DNA of 64,000 nt from Microbacterium terrisoli (GCF_030866805.1 NZ_CP133019.1:2666001-2730000); one strand, 5' to 3'. Positions 17,620-26,886 are shown, counted from the stretch's first letter. Notes: generated by a model from the sequence alone, not told the origin. Program-made: numbers and translations.

Positions 17620-18069
17620 TCAGCCGCCGAGGCCCTTCCACGCGGTGGTGCCGTCGGCCTCGATCTGACGCTTCCAGATCGGCAGGCGGTGCTTGATGGC
17701 CTCCACCAGCGCGCGCGAGACCTCATAGGCCTCGCCGCGGTGGGCCGCGGCCACCGAGACCACGATCGCGACGTCGCCGACCTCGAGCCGCCCGATCCGA
17801 TGGCTGGCGGCGACCAGGGCGCCGGTGTCGCCGACGGCCTCATCGATCAGGCCGTTCAGGGCCTTCTCTGCGTCAGGGTGCGACGAGTACTCCAACGCGA
17901 CCACGGCGGTCGCGGCATCCGGATCATGATCGCGCACACGACCCACGAACGTGATCGCCGCTCCCATGTGCGCATCGTCGACGGCGGCCTCGTGCGCGGC
18001 GACGTCGAGCGGCTCGCCGCTGATGCGCGCCAGACGCGTGCTGGGCGACGTGTGTGCGGGAGTGCTCAT
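17620..18069 (-). CDS. moaE: Molybdopterin synthase catalytic subunit
   Basis: MoaE uses MoaD thiocarboxylate to put two sulfurs onto cyclic pyranopterin monophosphate, forming molybdopterin. The 149-residue protein has FVGRVRDHD, LEYSSHPDAEK, HRIGRLEVGDVAIVVSVAA and the active-site tail KHRLPIWKRQ. Its start overlaps the stop of the mogA/moaB-like gene (ATGA). It converges on moaD, so the two subunits are made from separate transcripts. Confidence 0.97.
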   Translation of the reverse strand: MSTPAHTSPSTRLARISGEPLDVAAHEAAVDDAHMGAAITFVGRVRDHDPDAATAVVALEYSSHPDAEKALNGLIDEAVGDTGALVAASHRIGRLEVGDVAIVVSVAAAHRGEAYEVSRALVEAIKHRLPIWKRQIEADGTTAWKGLGG

Positions 18070-18545
18070 CTGTGGTCATCCCCGCGCAGCTGGCCGAGCA
18101 GGTGCGGTGCGACCGAGAGGACGACCGGCATGCCCGACGCGACGGCGGCCGGGCTTCCCGGCAGGTTGACGATGACGGCGGCCTCGGCCACACCCGACAC
18201 TCCCCGCGAGAGCATGCCGGCCGGACGCTCAGCGGTCGCCCGCCGTCGCAGCTCTTCGGCGATGCCGGGGATCGTGACCGTCAGCACGCGACGGGTTCCC
18301 TCGGGTGTCTCGTCGCGAGGGCCCACACCCGTGCCGCCCGTGGTAACGATCACCCGGATGCCGTCGGTGATGGCCGCACGCAGCGCCTGCTCGACGCTGT
18401 CGGCACCGTCGGGGATCACGATCGGATCGTCACACGCGAAACCCGCTTCACGCAACGCGGCAACGGCCAGCGGGCCGCTGAGATCCTCACTCTCGCCACG
18501 CGAAGAGCGGTCCGACACCGTGATCACAGCTGCGGAATACTGCAT
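18066..18545 (-). CDS. mogA: Molybdopterin adenylyltransferase / MoaB-type protein
   Basis: A 159-residue MogA/MoaB protein that adenylates molybdopterin ahead of MoeA. The conserved patches are ITVSDRSSRGESED, VTTGGTGVGPRDETPEGTR and NLPGSPAAV. MogA and MoaB cannot be cleanly separated by sequence here; in many actinobacteria the gene is called moaB2 or mog. It precedes moaE with a four-base overlap. Upstream is a short 53-base gap to the HerA-like gene. Confidence 0.9.
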   Translation of the reverse strand: MQYSAAVITVSDRSSRGESEDLSGPLAVAALREAGFACDDPIVIPDGADSVEQALRAAITDGIRVIVTTGGTGVGPRDETPEGTRRVLTVTIPGIAEELRRRATAERPAGMLSRGVSGVAEAAVIVNLPGSPAAVASGMPVVLSVAPHLLGQLRGDDHR

Positions 18546-18598
18546 GGGTCCAGCCTAGGCGAGAGCACCACCCATCTCGGCGACTTCACTGTCACGAT

Positions 18599-20488
18599 CT
18601 AGCGCTTGCCGGTGCCGAAGATGCCGCGGATCACCCCGGTGAGGATCGTCTGGGTGGTGCGTGAGCCGAGGATCTGCTCCAGCGGCGACTTCTTCGATCG
18701 GGACGTGCGCGAAGAGCCCTGGGTCTGGCGCATGATGCGGTCATACTCGGCCTTGGCCTTCTTGTCGGCTGCCGCCTGCTCCTTGGCCGCCGCGGCGTCG
18801 GCCTTCTCCTTCTCGGCGGCCGCATCTGCGGCGGCATGCGCCTGGGCGGCCGCATTCATCTTCGCGGTCAGTATCTCGCGCGCAGATTCGGGATCGATGG
18901 CCGTCCCGTATTCGGCCAGCAGGGGGGATGCCTTGACCGCCGCGGTGATCTGCGGATCGGGCGTGGGCGACATCAGTGCCTGCGGCGCACGCATGCGCGT
19001 CCATGCGACGGGCGTGGGCGCGCCCTTCTCGCTCATGACGGTGATGATCGCCTCGCCGGTGCCCAGCTCCTGCAGCACGCGCTCGAGGTCGTAGCCCGAG
19101 GTCGGGTACGTGCCCACCGTCGCCTTCAGCGCCTTGGCATCGTCGGGCGTGAACGCGCGCAGCGCGTGCTGCACGCGCGAACCGAGCTGACCGAGGACAT
19201 CGGAGGGAACGTCCTTCGGCGTCTGCGTGACGAAGAACACCCCCACACCCTTGGAGCGGATCAGCCGAACGGTCTGCGTGATCGCGGCGAGGAAGTCCTT
19301 CGACGCGTCTCTGAACAGCAGGTGCGCCTCGTCGAAGAAGAACACGAGCTTGGGCTTGTCGGCATCCCCCACCTCGGGCAGGATCTCGAACAGCTCGGCC
19401 AGCAGATACATCAGGAACGTCGAGAACAGGGTCGGCTTGTCGATGATGCCGGGCACCTCGAGCAGGCTGATGATGCCGCGACCGTCGGGGGCGGTGCGCA
19501 GGAAGTCCTTGACGTCGAACTCCGGCTCGCCGAAGAACACGTCGGCTCCGGCATCGGCGAAGGTGATCAGCTCGCGCAGGATGACGCCCGCCGTCGCCGC
19601 CGACAGCCCGCCGATGCCCTTGAGCTCGTCTTTGCCGTCATCGCCGGTGAGATAGGTGAGCACGGCGCGCAGGTCCGAGAGGTCGACCAGGGCAAGGCCC
19701 TGCGCGTCGGCGTAGTGGAACACCAGACCCAGGCTCGATTCCTGCGTCTGGTTCAGGCCCAGGACCTTGCTCAGCAGCAGCGGGCCGAACCCCGACACCG
19801 TGGCGCGCACCGGCACACCCTTGCCCACTCCGCCGAGGGCGAAGAACTCGGTGGGGAACGCCTCGGGCTTCCAGTCCTGACCAATTCCCTTCGTGCGCGC
19901 CAGCAGCTTGTCGCTGGACTCGCCGGCGGTCGCGATCCCCGACAGGTCGCCCTTGATGTCGGCAGCGAACACCGGGACTCCGGCGGCGGCCAGCTGCTCG
20001 GCCAGACCCTGCAGAGTGCGGGTCTTGCCGGTGCCGGTGGCCCCGGCCACCAGCCCGTGCCGGTTGAACATCGCCAGTGGAATGCGGATCTGCGCCTGCG
20101 GCAGCGGGTCGGTGTTCACAAGCGCGCCGAGCGCGAGCGAGGTCTGGGCGAACGTGTAGCCGTCGACCACGGCCTGCACCTCATCGGCGGTCAGCGGACC
20201 GGATGCCGCAGCCGCGGCCGGTGCCGCAGTCTCGGCCGGTGCGGGCTTGCGGCCATCCCCCGGATCCTCCACCGGCGCTGCCGCCGCCTCGGGCGGTGCC
20301 TCGTCCGGCGCGGGCGCCTCCTCGACCGCGGGGGTCTCTTTCGCGGATGCAGCCGCCGCAGCCGCTTCAGCCGCTGCGAGCGCGGCCTTGGCCTGGGCGG
20401 CTTTCAGCGCCGCATCGGCGGCTTCGGATTCCGCGCGCAGGCGCGCGAGTTCGGCAGCAGAGACACCGGCGTCTTCGGGCACAGTCAT
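18599..20488 (-). CDS. HerA-like DUF853 ATPase
   Basis: A 629-residue P-loop ATPase of the helicase HerA-like/DUF853 (YjgR) family. Walker A is GATGTGKTRT (residues 149-158) and Walker B is LVFFFDEAH (about 381-389), followed by RSKGVGVFFVTQTPKDVPSD with a likely sensor residue. The first 95 residues are an Ala/Glu/Pro-rich coiled-coil and linker, and the last 100 include a second Ala/Lys-rich coiled coil and a short basic tail. The family is suspected of DNA translocation, but its role is unknown. The ATG at 20488 is used; a GTG two codons upstream is equally possible. Confidence 0.88.
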   Translation of the reverse strand: MTVPEDAGVSAAELARLRAESEAADAALKAAQAKAALAAAEAAAAAASAKETPAVEEAPAPDEAPPEAAAAPVEDPGDGRKPAPAETAAPAAAAASGPLTADEVQAVVDGYTFAQTSLALGALVNTDPLPQAQIRIPLAMFNRHGLVAGATGTGKTRTLQGLAEQLAAAGVPVFAADIKGDLSGIATAGESSDKLLARTKGIGQDWKPEAFPTEFFALGGVGKGVPVRATVSGFGPLLLSKVLGLNQTQESSLGLVFHYADAQGLALVDLSDLRAVLTYLTGDDGKDELKGIGGLSAATAGVILRELITFADAGADVFFGEPEFDVKDFLRTAPDGRGIISLLEVPGIIDKPTLFSTFLMYLLAELFEILPEVGDADKPKLVFFFDEAHLLFRDASKDFLAAITQTVRLIRSKGVGVFFVTQTPKDVPSDVLGQLGSRVQHALRAFTPDDAKALKATVGTYPTSGYDLERVLQELGTGEAIITVMSEKGAPTPVAWTRMRAPQALMSPTPDPQITAAVKASPLLAEYGTAIDPESAREILTAKMNAAAQAHAAADAAAEKEKADAAAAKEQAAADKKAKAEYDRIMRQTQGSSRTSRSKKSPLEQILGSRTTQTILTGVIRGIFGTGKR

Positions 20489-20550
20489 GCGCACAGCCTA
20501 ACGATGCCGTCCCGGTCTCGTCATCGCATCCGGTAGGCCACAATGGCGGC

Positions 20551-21051
20551 ATGCCCCCTATCCGCACCGCCGTGCGTCACCTGCTCGCCCCACTCACCCA
20601 GACACCGGCCTTCCGCCGGTTCGGGCGGCGGATCATGCCGGTCCTGGAGGCCGGGTTCCGCGTCGTCGGCCGGGGGCGGATGCCGATCAGCGGCATCCTG
20701 GTCCCCTCACTCACGCTGCACACGATCGGCGCGAAGAGCGGCCAGGTGCGCGAGGTGCAGCTCATGTACACGCCCGACGGGGCCGGCTGCGCGATCGTTG
20801 CGGGAACGAACTTCGCCGGCACGCGGCATCCTGCCTGGACCGTCAACCTGCGCGCCCACCCCGACGCCGAGATCATCGTGCGGGGCCGGCGACTCGCCGT
20901 CCGCGCGGAACCCGTCGGCGATGACGAGCGGGACGCCGCCTGGGCGCGCATCGAGGCGCAGTGGCCGAACTACCGCTCGTATGAGCGGCAGTCCGGCCGC
21001 GCCGTGCGCCTGTACCGTCTCGTGCCCACCGCCGAACTCGGCCGCCTCTGA
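20551..21051 (+). CDS. Ddn-type F420-dependent nitroreductase family protein
   Basis: This 166-residue single-domain split-beta-barrel protein matches the deazaflavin-dependent nitroreductase (Ddn/DUF385) family common in F420-producing actinobacteria. Typical parts are LTLHTIGAKSGQVREVQLMY, GTNFAGTRHPAWTVNLRAHP and the C-terminal ARIEAQWPNYRSYERQSGR. Members reduce varied substrates with F420H2; some bind other flavins or fatty acids, so the substrate cannot be named. It is divergent from the HerA-like gene and stands alone. Confidence 0.85.
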   Translation: MPPIRTAVRHLLAPLTQTPAFRRFGRRIMPVLEAGFRVVGRGRMPISGILVPSLTLHTIGAKSGQVREVQLMYTPDGAGCAIVAGTNFAGTRHPAWTVNLRAHPDAEIIVRGRRLAVRAEPVGDDERDAAWARIEAQWPNYRSYERQSGRAVRLYRLVPTAELGRL

Positions 21052-21061
21052 CTCGGGCGGA

Positions 21062-22033
21062 TCAGCCCTTCGTGGCGCCGGCCATCAGCCCCCGCACGAA
21101 GAACCGCTGCAGCGCGAAGAACACGATCAGCGGCACGATGATCGAAATGAAGGTACCGGCCGACTGCAGGTACCAGCGGTCGCCCCACGTGCCCGACAGC
21201 GAGTTCAGCGTCTGTGTCAACGGCAGAGAGGAACTGGGCGCGAAGATCGTGGCCACCAGCAGGTCGTTCCACACCCACAGGAACTGGAAGATCGCGAACG
21301 ACGCGATCGCCGGCATCGCCAGCGGCACGATCATGCGGAAGAAGATCTGCCCGTGTCCTGCCCCGTCCACCCGGGCGGCTTCGATCAGCTCGCTGGGGAT
21401 CTCGGCGATGAAGTTGTGCAGCAGGAAGATCGCCAGCGGCAGAGCGAAGATCGCGTGCGCGATCCACACCGTCGCGAAGCTGTGGTCGACGTCGCGCAGC
21501 GTGAACCCGGGGAAGATTCCGACCTCGCCGATCGACAGCCCGCGTGAGAAGAGGCTCAGCAGCGGCACGAGCGCCATCTGGATCGGCACGATCTGCAGAG
21601 CGAACACGAAGACGAACAGGATGCCGCGGCCCTTGAACGGGATCCACGCGAACGCGTACGCGGCAAGGGCCGCGATGGAGATCGGGATCACCGTGGCCGG
21701 GATCGCGATGGCCAGCGAGTTGATGAACGATTGGCCCAGGGTCAGCGCCGTGCCACCCGCCGTCAGCGCATCGAAATAGTTCTGCAGCGTGAAGCCCGGG
21801 TTGACGAAGAACGTCCACCAGCCGGTCGTGTTCGAGTCTGCACCGGGACGGAACGAGGTGACGAACAGTCCGAAGGTGGGAATCGTCCAGATCACCGCGA
21901 TGATCGCGGCCGCCAGCGTCGCCCCGCGCGAGGTGAGCCTCTTCTGTGCGTCGCGGGCGATCCTGCGTTCGCTGCGGGGGCGGCGCGGTGAGGTCTGCTC
22001 GGTCGGAAGGTCGAGCTCTGCGGTGGCCATCAT
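21062..22033 (-). CDS. Sugar ABC transporter permease, MalG type
   Basis: A 323-residue carbohydrate-uptake (CUT1) permease with six hydrophobic segments after a 40-residue charged N-tail. The coupling loop EAARVDGAGHGQIFFRMIVP matches the EAA motif, and the C-terminus RFFVRGLMAGATKG is typical of MalG-like subunits. Its ATG overlaps the stop of the partner permease (ATGA). No ATPase gene is in the operon; CUT1 systems of actinobacteria commonly share a MsiK-type ATPase encoded elsewhere. The gene order resembles alpha-glucoside importers (AglEFG), but the sugar is inferred. Confidence 0.92.
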   Translation of the reverse strand: MMATAELDLPTEQTSPRRPRSERRIARDAQKRLTSRGATLAAAIIAVIWTIPTFGLFVTSFRPGADSNTTGWWTFFVNPGFTLQNYFDALTAGGTALTLGQSFINSLAIAIPATVIPISIAALAAYAFAWIPFKGRGILFVFVFALQIVPIQMALVPLLSLFSRGLSIGEVGIFPGFTLRDVDHSFATVWIAHAIFALPLAIFLLHNFIAEIPSELIEAARVDGAGHGQIFFRMIVPLAMPAIASFAIFQFLWVWNDLLVATIFAPSSSLPLTQTLNSLSGTWGDRWYLQSAGTFISIIVPLIVFFALQRFFVRGLMAGATKG

Positions 22034-23355
22034 CGCACCTCCTTCTGCTTGCGCATCTGATGCACGTTGTAGATGATCAGCGGCAGCACGAACAGGAACA
22101 GCACGACCGCCAGCGCCGAGGAGTGGCCGTAGCTCTGGAACCGCTGCTGCTGGTTGACCATCTCGAAGCCCAGCACCGAGCTGTTCGAACGGCCACCGGT
22201 CATCACCGCGACGATGTCATAGACCTTCAGCGCCGCGATCGTGATGGTGGTCAGCACGACGATCAGCGAGCCGCGGATCCCGGGGATCGTGACGTTGAAG
22301 AACCGCTGGCGCGCGTTGGCGCCGTCCAGCTGCGCCGCTTCGTGCTGGTCTATGGGCACGGCCTTGATCGAGGCGGACAGGATCACCATGGCAAAGCCGG
22401 TCTGGCTCCAGATGAACACCGCCAGCAGGCAGAACGTGTTGATCAGCGGCTGCGCATCCAGCCACCCGACCGGCTGACCGCCGAACCAGGTGATGATGGC
22501 GTTGAGCAGACCGATCTGCTGACCCTGCCGGTAGTCGTAGACGAACTTCCAGATGATGCCGGCGCCGACGAACGAGATCGCGACCGGCATGAACACCCAG
22601 AGCTTCAGGAACTTCTCGCCGCGGGCGCGGTCGACGAAGGCCGCGTAGACCAAGCCGATGCCCGTCGCGATGATCGGGGCGAACAGCGCCCAGATGATGG
22701 TGTTGATCACCGACCAGAAGCCGTAGGCGTTCGTGAACGTCCAGACATAGTTGTCGAACCAGACGAACTCTTTGCCGGTCTTGTCAAAGAACGACTGCAC
22801 GACGGTCGCGATGGCAGGGTAGACCAGCCCCGTCAGCAGCAGAATCGCCGCCGGCGCCATGAAGATGATGAGCTGGAACACGTAGCCCGCGCCCTCGCGC
22901 GCCCGGTAGTCGGCGAAGAACAGGATGGCACCGGCCAGCAGCGCGATCGCGACGACGTAGACCACGGCGTTCTGGTAGGGCCGCAGCACCATGAATGCGA
23001 GCACGGGAATCACGAAGCACGCTGCCACGCGCATCCAGAAGTAGCCGATGCCGGGGCGCGGCGCATATTCGATCAGCAGCAGGATCACGCCGACGACGAC
23101 GCCGAAGGCCACCACGACGATGGGAATCTGCACGAGCGGACCGAGGTCGCCGAGCCACACGAAGAAGCTGTTCAGAGAGAAGCCGAGCGTCGTGGGCCGG
23201 GCCCCCTCCGCCGGCGGCCGGGTGACCATGAACAGGAACAGCGCGACGGCCAGGACCGCCGCGATGGAGATGAGGATGCCGGTGGTCCGGCGTGAGAGCC
23301 GGTTCCGGCCGGTGCGAGCCGAGGACGTGGCCGTCGGCGCAGACGCAGTCGTCAT
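22030..23355 (-). CDS. Sugar ABC transporter permease, MalF type with long N-terminus
   Basis: This 441-residue CUT1 permease is longer than usual: before the standard six-helix core it has about 190 residues with at least three extra hydrophobic segments (IAAVLAVALFLFMV; PIVVVAFGVVVGVILLLIEY; VVYVVAIALLAGAILFF). This layout is seen in alpha-glucoside-type AglF/GgtC permeases. The EAA loop is AAQLDGANARQRFFNVTIPG. The ATG at 23355 is used because it follows a TTTCC-type (GGAAA on the coding strand) ribosome site. The gene overlaps the MalG-type partner by four bases. Confidence 0.9.
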   Translation of the reverse strand: MTTASAPTATSSARTGRNRLSRRTTGILISIAAVLAVALFLFMVTRPPAEGARPTTLGFSLNSFFVWLGDLGPLVQIPIVVVAFGVVVGVILLLIEYAPRPGIGYFWMRVAACFVIPVLAFMVLRPYQNAVVYVVAIALLAGAILFFADYRAREGAGYVFQLIIFMAPAAILLLTGLVYPAIATVVQSFFDKTGKEFVWFDNYVWTFTNAYGFWSVINTIIWALFAPIIATGIGLVYAAFVDRARGEKFLKLWVFMPVAISFVGAGIIWKFVYDYRQGQQIGLLNAIITWFGGQPVGWLDAQPLINTFCLLAVFIWSQTGFAMVILSASIKAVPIDQHEAAQLDGANARQRFFNVTIPGIRGSLIVVLTTITIAALKVYDIVAVMTGGRSNSSVLGFEMVNQQQRFQSYGHSSALAVVLFLFVLPLIIYNVHQMRKQKEVR

Positions 23356-23405
23356 GTTTCCGCCTTTCCTGGGCACGCCGTCGTGCCCCGCCCTGCGACG
23401 ACCGT

Positions 23406-23436
23406 GGCCGGGCGAGTCGTCAAGACTCGCCCGGCC
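23406..23436 (-). terminator. Strong intercistronic hairpin between binding protein and permease genes
   Basis: Perfect 13-bp arms GGCCGGGCGAGTC (23406-23418) and GACTCGCCCGGCC (23424-23436) with a five-base loop and no T-tract. It lies just after the binding-protein stop and 50 bases before the permease start, within the operon. This is the classic place for a partial terminator or 3'-end stabiliser that lets the binding protein be made in excess of the membrane subunits. Confidence 0.85.
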
Positions 23437-23455
23437 GTGTCGTCTGCGGGGCAGA

Positions 23456-24787
23456 TCAGTTCTCGTAACCCGCCTGGATGGCGTTGAGCACCTGGTCGGT
23501 GGGCATGCCGTCGATCCAGCTGACCATGCCCTTCCAGAAGGAGCCCGAGCCGACGGTGGCAGGCATCAGGTCCGAGGCGTCGAAGCGCATGACCGTGTTC
23601 GGGTCCTGCAGCAGCTTCATCGCGTCGGTGAGGAACTGGCTCGACGCCTTCGTCGGGTCGGCGCCCTTGTTGGCCGAGATCACACCGCCGAGCTCGACGC
23701 GCGCGTCGGCGAACTCCGGCGTCGTCATGAACTCCTGCACCTTCTTGACCGCGGCCGAGTCCGAGAAGGCCGCGACGAACTCGCCGCCGCCCTCGACGGC
23801 GTTCGCGCCCTCCTGGATGCCCGGCAGGACGAAGGCGTAGACGTCGCCGTCAGGGGCCACCTTGGGCGCGTTGCCGTCCTTGGTCTTCACATCGAGGAAG
23901 TTCGACGACAGGAACGACGCCTGATGGGTCAGCGCGCAGGTGCCGTCGGCGACCTTGGCCGCGACATCGGCGAAGGCCGTCGAGTTGATGGACTTGACGT
24001 CGCCGAAGCCCGCGTTCACGTAGCTCTTGTCGAGCAGGATCTTGCCCGTGGCGTCGAAGGCCTGCTTGATCTGCGGATCGGTGAACTTGACCTTGCCGTC
24101 GACCCACTGGTCGTAGACGTCCGGGCCGGACTGGCGCAGCACGAGGTCCTCGATCCAGTCGGTGCCCGGCCAGCCCGACGCGTCGCCCGAGGCGAAGCCG
24201 GCGCACCACGGCGCCTTGCCCGTCTTGGACTGGATCGTCTTGGTCAGGGCGAGCAGGTCGTCCCAGGTCTTGGGGACCTCGACGCCCCACTTCTTGAACT
24301 CGGACGGCGAGTACCAGACGTAGCCCTTGACGTTCGCCAGCATCGGCGCGGCGTAGAAAGTGCCGCCGTCGCTGCCGTACTTCTTCCAGTCCGGTCCCCA
24401 GTACTTGTCGACGTTCGCGCTGACCGTGTCATCGGCCTTCTTGACCTCGCCGGTGCCGATGAGGGACTTCAGCAGGCCCGGCTGCGGCACGATCGCGATG
24501 TCGGGTGCGGAGCCGCCCTGCACCTTCGTGACGATGTTGCCTTCGAAGCTCTTGTCACCGGTGTACTCGACCTTGATGCCGGTGTCTTTGGTGAACTGGT
24601 CGAACGACTTGTTCAGCAGGTCGGCTTCAGAGCCGGTGATGCCACCCGAGAGGTGGACGGTCTGGCCCTTGACATCGCCACTTCCTCCGTCACCTGTGCC
24701 GCCCTCGGCACAGCCGGTCAAAGCGAGCCCGGCTACACCGATGATGGCAAGCGGTGCCAGCACGGAGCGTTTCATGGACATACCCAT
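23456..24787 (-). CDS. Sugar-binding lipoprotein of CUT1 ABC transporter
   Basis: This 443-residue solute-binding protein has a lipobox LALTGC with Cys26 as the lipidation site. The mature part has the family-1 binding-protein fold (HLSGGITGSEADLLNKSFDQ; GGSAPDIAIVPQPGLL; WSPSEFKKWGVEVPKTWDDL; GWPGTDWIEDLVLR). The start is the first of three in-frame ATGs, five bases after a GAGGAGG ribosome site. It is the first gene of the operon and carries the promoter and operator upstream. Similarity to alpha-glucoside-binding proteins (AglE) is suggested by the partner permease, not proven. Confidence 0.92.
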   Translation of the reverse strand: MGMSMKRSVLAPLAIIGVAGLALTGCAEGGTGDGGSGDVKGQTVHLSGGITGSEADLLNKSFDQFTKDTGIKVEYTGDKSFEGNIVTKVQGGSAPDIAIVPQPGLLKSLIGTGEVKKADDTVSANVDKYWGPDWKKYGSDGGTFYAAPMLANVKGYVWYSPSEFKKWGVEVPKTWDDLLALTKTIQSKTGKAPWCAGFASGDASGWPGTDWIEDLVLRQSGPDVYDQWVDGKVKFTDPQIKQAFDATGKILLDKSYVNAGFGDVKSINSTAFADVAAKVADGTCALTHQASFLSSNFLDVKTKDGNAPKVAPDGDVYAFVLPGIQEGANAVEGGGEFVAAFSDSAAVKKVQEFMTTPEFADARVELGGVISANKGADPTKASSQFLTDAMKLLQDPNTVMRFDASDLMPATVGSGSFWKGMVSWIDGMPTDQVLNAIQAGYEN

Positions 24788-24833
24788 CGGGTCCTCCTCG
24801 TCGGAACGGATGCGCGCTCGTCCACAGGATCTG

Positions 24834-24880
24834 CGCAAGCGCTTCCATGCCAACGTACTGACGACGTGTAGCGTTTTCAA
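24834..24880 (-). promoter_or_regulatory. Promoter with LacI-family operator for the sugar ABC operon
   Basis: On the minus strand, TTGAAA (24875-24880) and TACGTT (24852-24857) are separated by exactly 17 bases, a good housekeeping promoter. Five bases further on is TGGAAGCGCTTGCG (24834-24847), which matches the LacI-family consensus TGNAANCGNTTNCA at all but the last base. A repressor bound there would cover the transcription start. No lacI-family gene is in the window. Confidence 0.75.
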
Positions 24881-24908
24881 CTGCGCCCGATAACGTGTTC
24901 ATAACTCG

Positions 24909-24922
24909 TGAGAGCGCTCTCA
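24909..24922. promoter_or_regulatory. Perfect 14-bp palindrome, second possible operator
   Basis: TGAGAGCGCTCTCA is a perfect palindrome with a central CG, the shape of sugar-repressor (LacI-family) operators. It is 29 bases upstream of the -35 box of the ABC operon and 20 bases after the stop of the MFS gene. Its half-site differs from the promoter-proximal operator, so it may bind a different regulator. Confidence 0.6.
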
Positions 24923-24942
24923 CCTCGAAAAACTGTGCGTGA

Positions 24943-26340
24943 TCAGGGTGTGAGCTGCGGCACCGTCCACGGCCTGACGATCAGCCACAGCGACAGCACC
25001 CCCACCACGGCGCAGCCGATCATCACGACCGCCATCGTCGTGGCGGTGATGCCCGCTTCGGCGGCGAGGACGCCCACCAGCGGTGAGACCAGACCCGCGA
25101 CCGCGTTGTTGGAGAATCCGATGAGCGAGGCGGCGGTGCCGGCGGCCCGCCCGTGCCGGTCGAGCGAGAGCACCTGCACGCACGGGAAGGTGAATCCGCA
25201 CGACGACATGAAAACGAACAGAGGGATGATCGTCCCCCACAGGCCGAGCTGCAGCTGATCGCACACCACGATCGCCGTGGCCGAGAGCACCAGGACCGCC
25301 GTCGAGAACGACAGCACCCACTGCGGCCCGAACCGGGCCGCCAGCCGCGCCGCGATCTGGTTGCCGATGACCAGGCCGACGGAATTGGCCGCGAACAGCA
25401 TCCCGTACTGCTGCGCCGAGAACCCGTACGACTCCTGGAACAGGAACGACGAGCTGGACAGGTACGAGAACAGTCCGCTGAAGGTCATCGCCCCGATGAT
25501 GAGCACGCCGATGAAGATGCGATCGCGCAGCACCGCGCCATAGCGCTGCCACACGGTCGTGCTGCCGCCGCCCCCGCCCGCGCGGCGGGCCGCCGGCAGC
25601 GTCTCAGGCAGCACGAAGATCGCGCACGCGAGCATCACGATGCCGTAGCAGGCCAGCACGACGAAGATGCCGCGCCAGTCCATGACCGCCAGCAGTGCCG
25701 AGCCGACCAGCGGCGCGATCACCGGGGCGGCGCCGGTGACCAGCGCCAGACGGCTGAGCATGACCACGAGGCGTCTGCCGCCGAAGAGGTCGCGCACGAT
25801 CGCCATGGCCACGACGCCGCCGGCGGCTGCACCGACACCCATGAGCACACGCGCCGCGCCCAGCAGCAGCAGTGTGGGCGCGATCGCCGCCAGGACGCTG
25901 GCCGCCACGTGCACCGCGGTGACGATCAGAAGCGGGATGCGGCGGCCGACCTTGTCGCTGAGCGGACCGACGATCAGCTGCCCGAGTCCGAAGCCGATCA
26001 TGGTGCCGGTCAGTGTCAGCTGCACAGCGGCAGCGGTGGTCTGGAAGTCCTGCTCGAGCACCGGGAACGCCGGCAGATACAGATCGACGGTGAACGGACC
26101 GAGGGCGGTCAGCGCACCCAGCAGCACGATGTACAGCACGCGGCGTGCGGCCGAGATCGCATCGCCCGGGTGCAGCATGATCGGCGCAGTGGCCGGATCC
26201 GGGCCGAGCGTGCGGATGGCGGCGGTGGCCGCGGGGATGCGGATCGAGCCCGTCGCGGTGCGAATCGTCCCGGTCGCGGTACGGGTCTCACCCGGCTGCA
26301 GCACGTCGCGGTCGGGTTCGGTGGAAGAAGGCTCGGGCAT
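24943..26340 (-). CDS. Bcr/CflA-type MFS multidrug transporter
   Basis: A 465-residue major facilitator with twelve hydrophobic segments. The first, VLYIVLLGALTALGPFTVDL followed by YLPAFP, is characteristic of the Bcr/CflA drug-resistance subfamily, and GPLSDKVGRR is the MFS loop motif. The first 55 residues are a disordered tail with near-repeats (RTATGTIRTATGSIR) unusual for the family; a downstream ATG at about residue 54, right before helix 1, may be the true start, but neither has a clear ribosome site. Substrate unknown. Confidence 0.85.
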   Translation of the reverse strand: MPEPSSTEPDRDVLQPGETRTATGTIRTATGSIRIPAATAAIRTLGPDPATAPIMLHPGDAISAARRVLYIVLLGALTALGPFTVDLYLPAFPVLEQDFQTTAAAVQLTLTGTMIGFGLGQLIVGPLSDKVGRRIPLLIVTAVHVAASVLAAIAPTLLLLGAARVLMGVGAAAGGVVAMAIVRDLFGGRRLVVMLSRLALVTGAAPVIAPLVGSALLAVMDWRGIFVVLACYGIVMLACAIFVLPETLPAARRAGGGGGSTTVWQRYGAVLRDRIFIGVLIIGAMTFSGLFSYLSSSSFLFQESYGFSAQQYGMLFAANSVGLVIGNQIAARLAARFGPQWVLSFSTAVLVLSATAIVVCDQLQLGLWGTIIPLFVFMSSCGFTFPCVQVLSLDRHGRAAGTAASLIGFSNNAVAGLVSPLVGVLAAEAGITATTMAVVMIGCAVVGVLSLWLIVRPWTVPQLTP

Positions 26341-26403
26341 CAGTCGTCGAATCGATTCGGGGAAGAGACCAGCATACCGAATCGGGCGAGTGATCCCGAC
26401 GCA

Positions 26404-26438
26404 CGAGGGCCCCGAGCGCAGCGCGCCCGGGGCCCTCG
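26404..26438 (-). terminator. Terminator of rplJL
   Basis: Perfect 11-bp arms CGAGGGCCCCG (26404-26414) and CGGGGCCCTCG (26428-26438) about 15 bases after the rplL stop. No T-run follows, as is common in high-GC actinobacteria. Confidence 0.85.
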
Positions 26439-26453
26439 AGGAATGCGACGAGA

Positions 26454-26843
26454 TTACTTGAGCGTAACCGTGGCGCCGGCCTCTTCGAGAGAAGCCTTGG
26501 CCTTCTCGGCGGTCTCCTTGTTGGCGCCCTCGAGGACGGCCTTGGGAGCACCGTCGACGACGGCCTTCGCGTCGCCGAGGCCCAGCGAGGTGAGCTCGCG
26601 GACGACCTTGATGACCTGGATCTTCTTGTCGCCGACGGTCTCGAGGATGACGTCGAACGCGTCCTTCTCCTCGGCCTCTTCGGCGGGGGCACCACCGGCG
26701 GGGGCGCCGGCAGCGGCAACCGCGACCGGGGCGGCGGCGGTGACGTCGAAGGTCTCCTCGAACGCCTTGACGAACTCGCTGAGCTCGATGAGGGTGAGCT
26801 CCTTGAAGGCGTCGAGCAGCTCGTCAGTGCTGAGCTTTGCCAT
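26454..26843 (-). CDS. rplL: 50S ribosomal protein L7/L12
   Basis: The 129-residue stalk protein that binds translation factors. It has the N-terminal dimer domain ([20 protein letters not shown]), an Ala/Gly-rich hinge at about residues 37-55, and the conserved C-terminal domain ([39 protein letters not shown]). It follows rplJ after 43 bases and ends at a strong terminator. Confidence 0.98.
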   Translation of the reverse strand: MAKLSTDELLDAFKELTLIELSEFVKAFEETFDVTAAAPVAVAAAGAPAGGAPAEEAEEKDAFDVILETVGDKKIQVIKVVRELTSLGLGDAKAVVDGAPKAVLEGANKETAEKAKASLEEAGATVTLK

Positions 26844-26886
26844 GATGATTCTCCTTGATTGGGGTTTTGCTACGCCGGGGCCCGTC

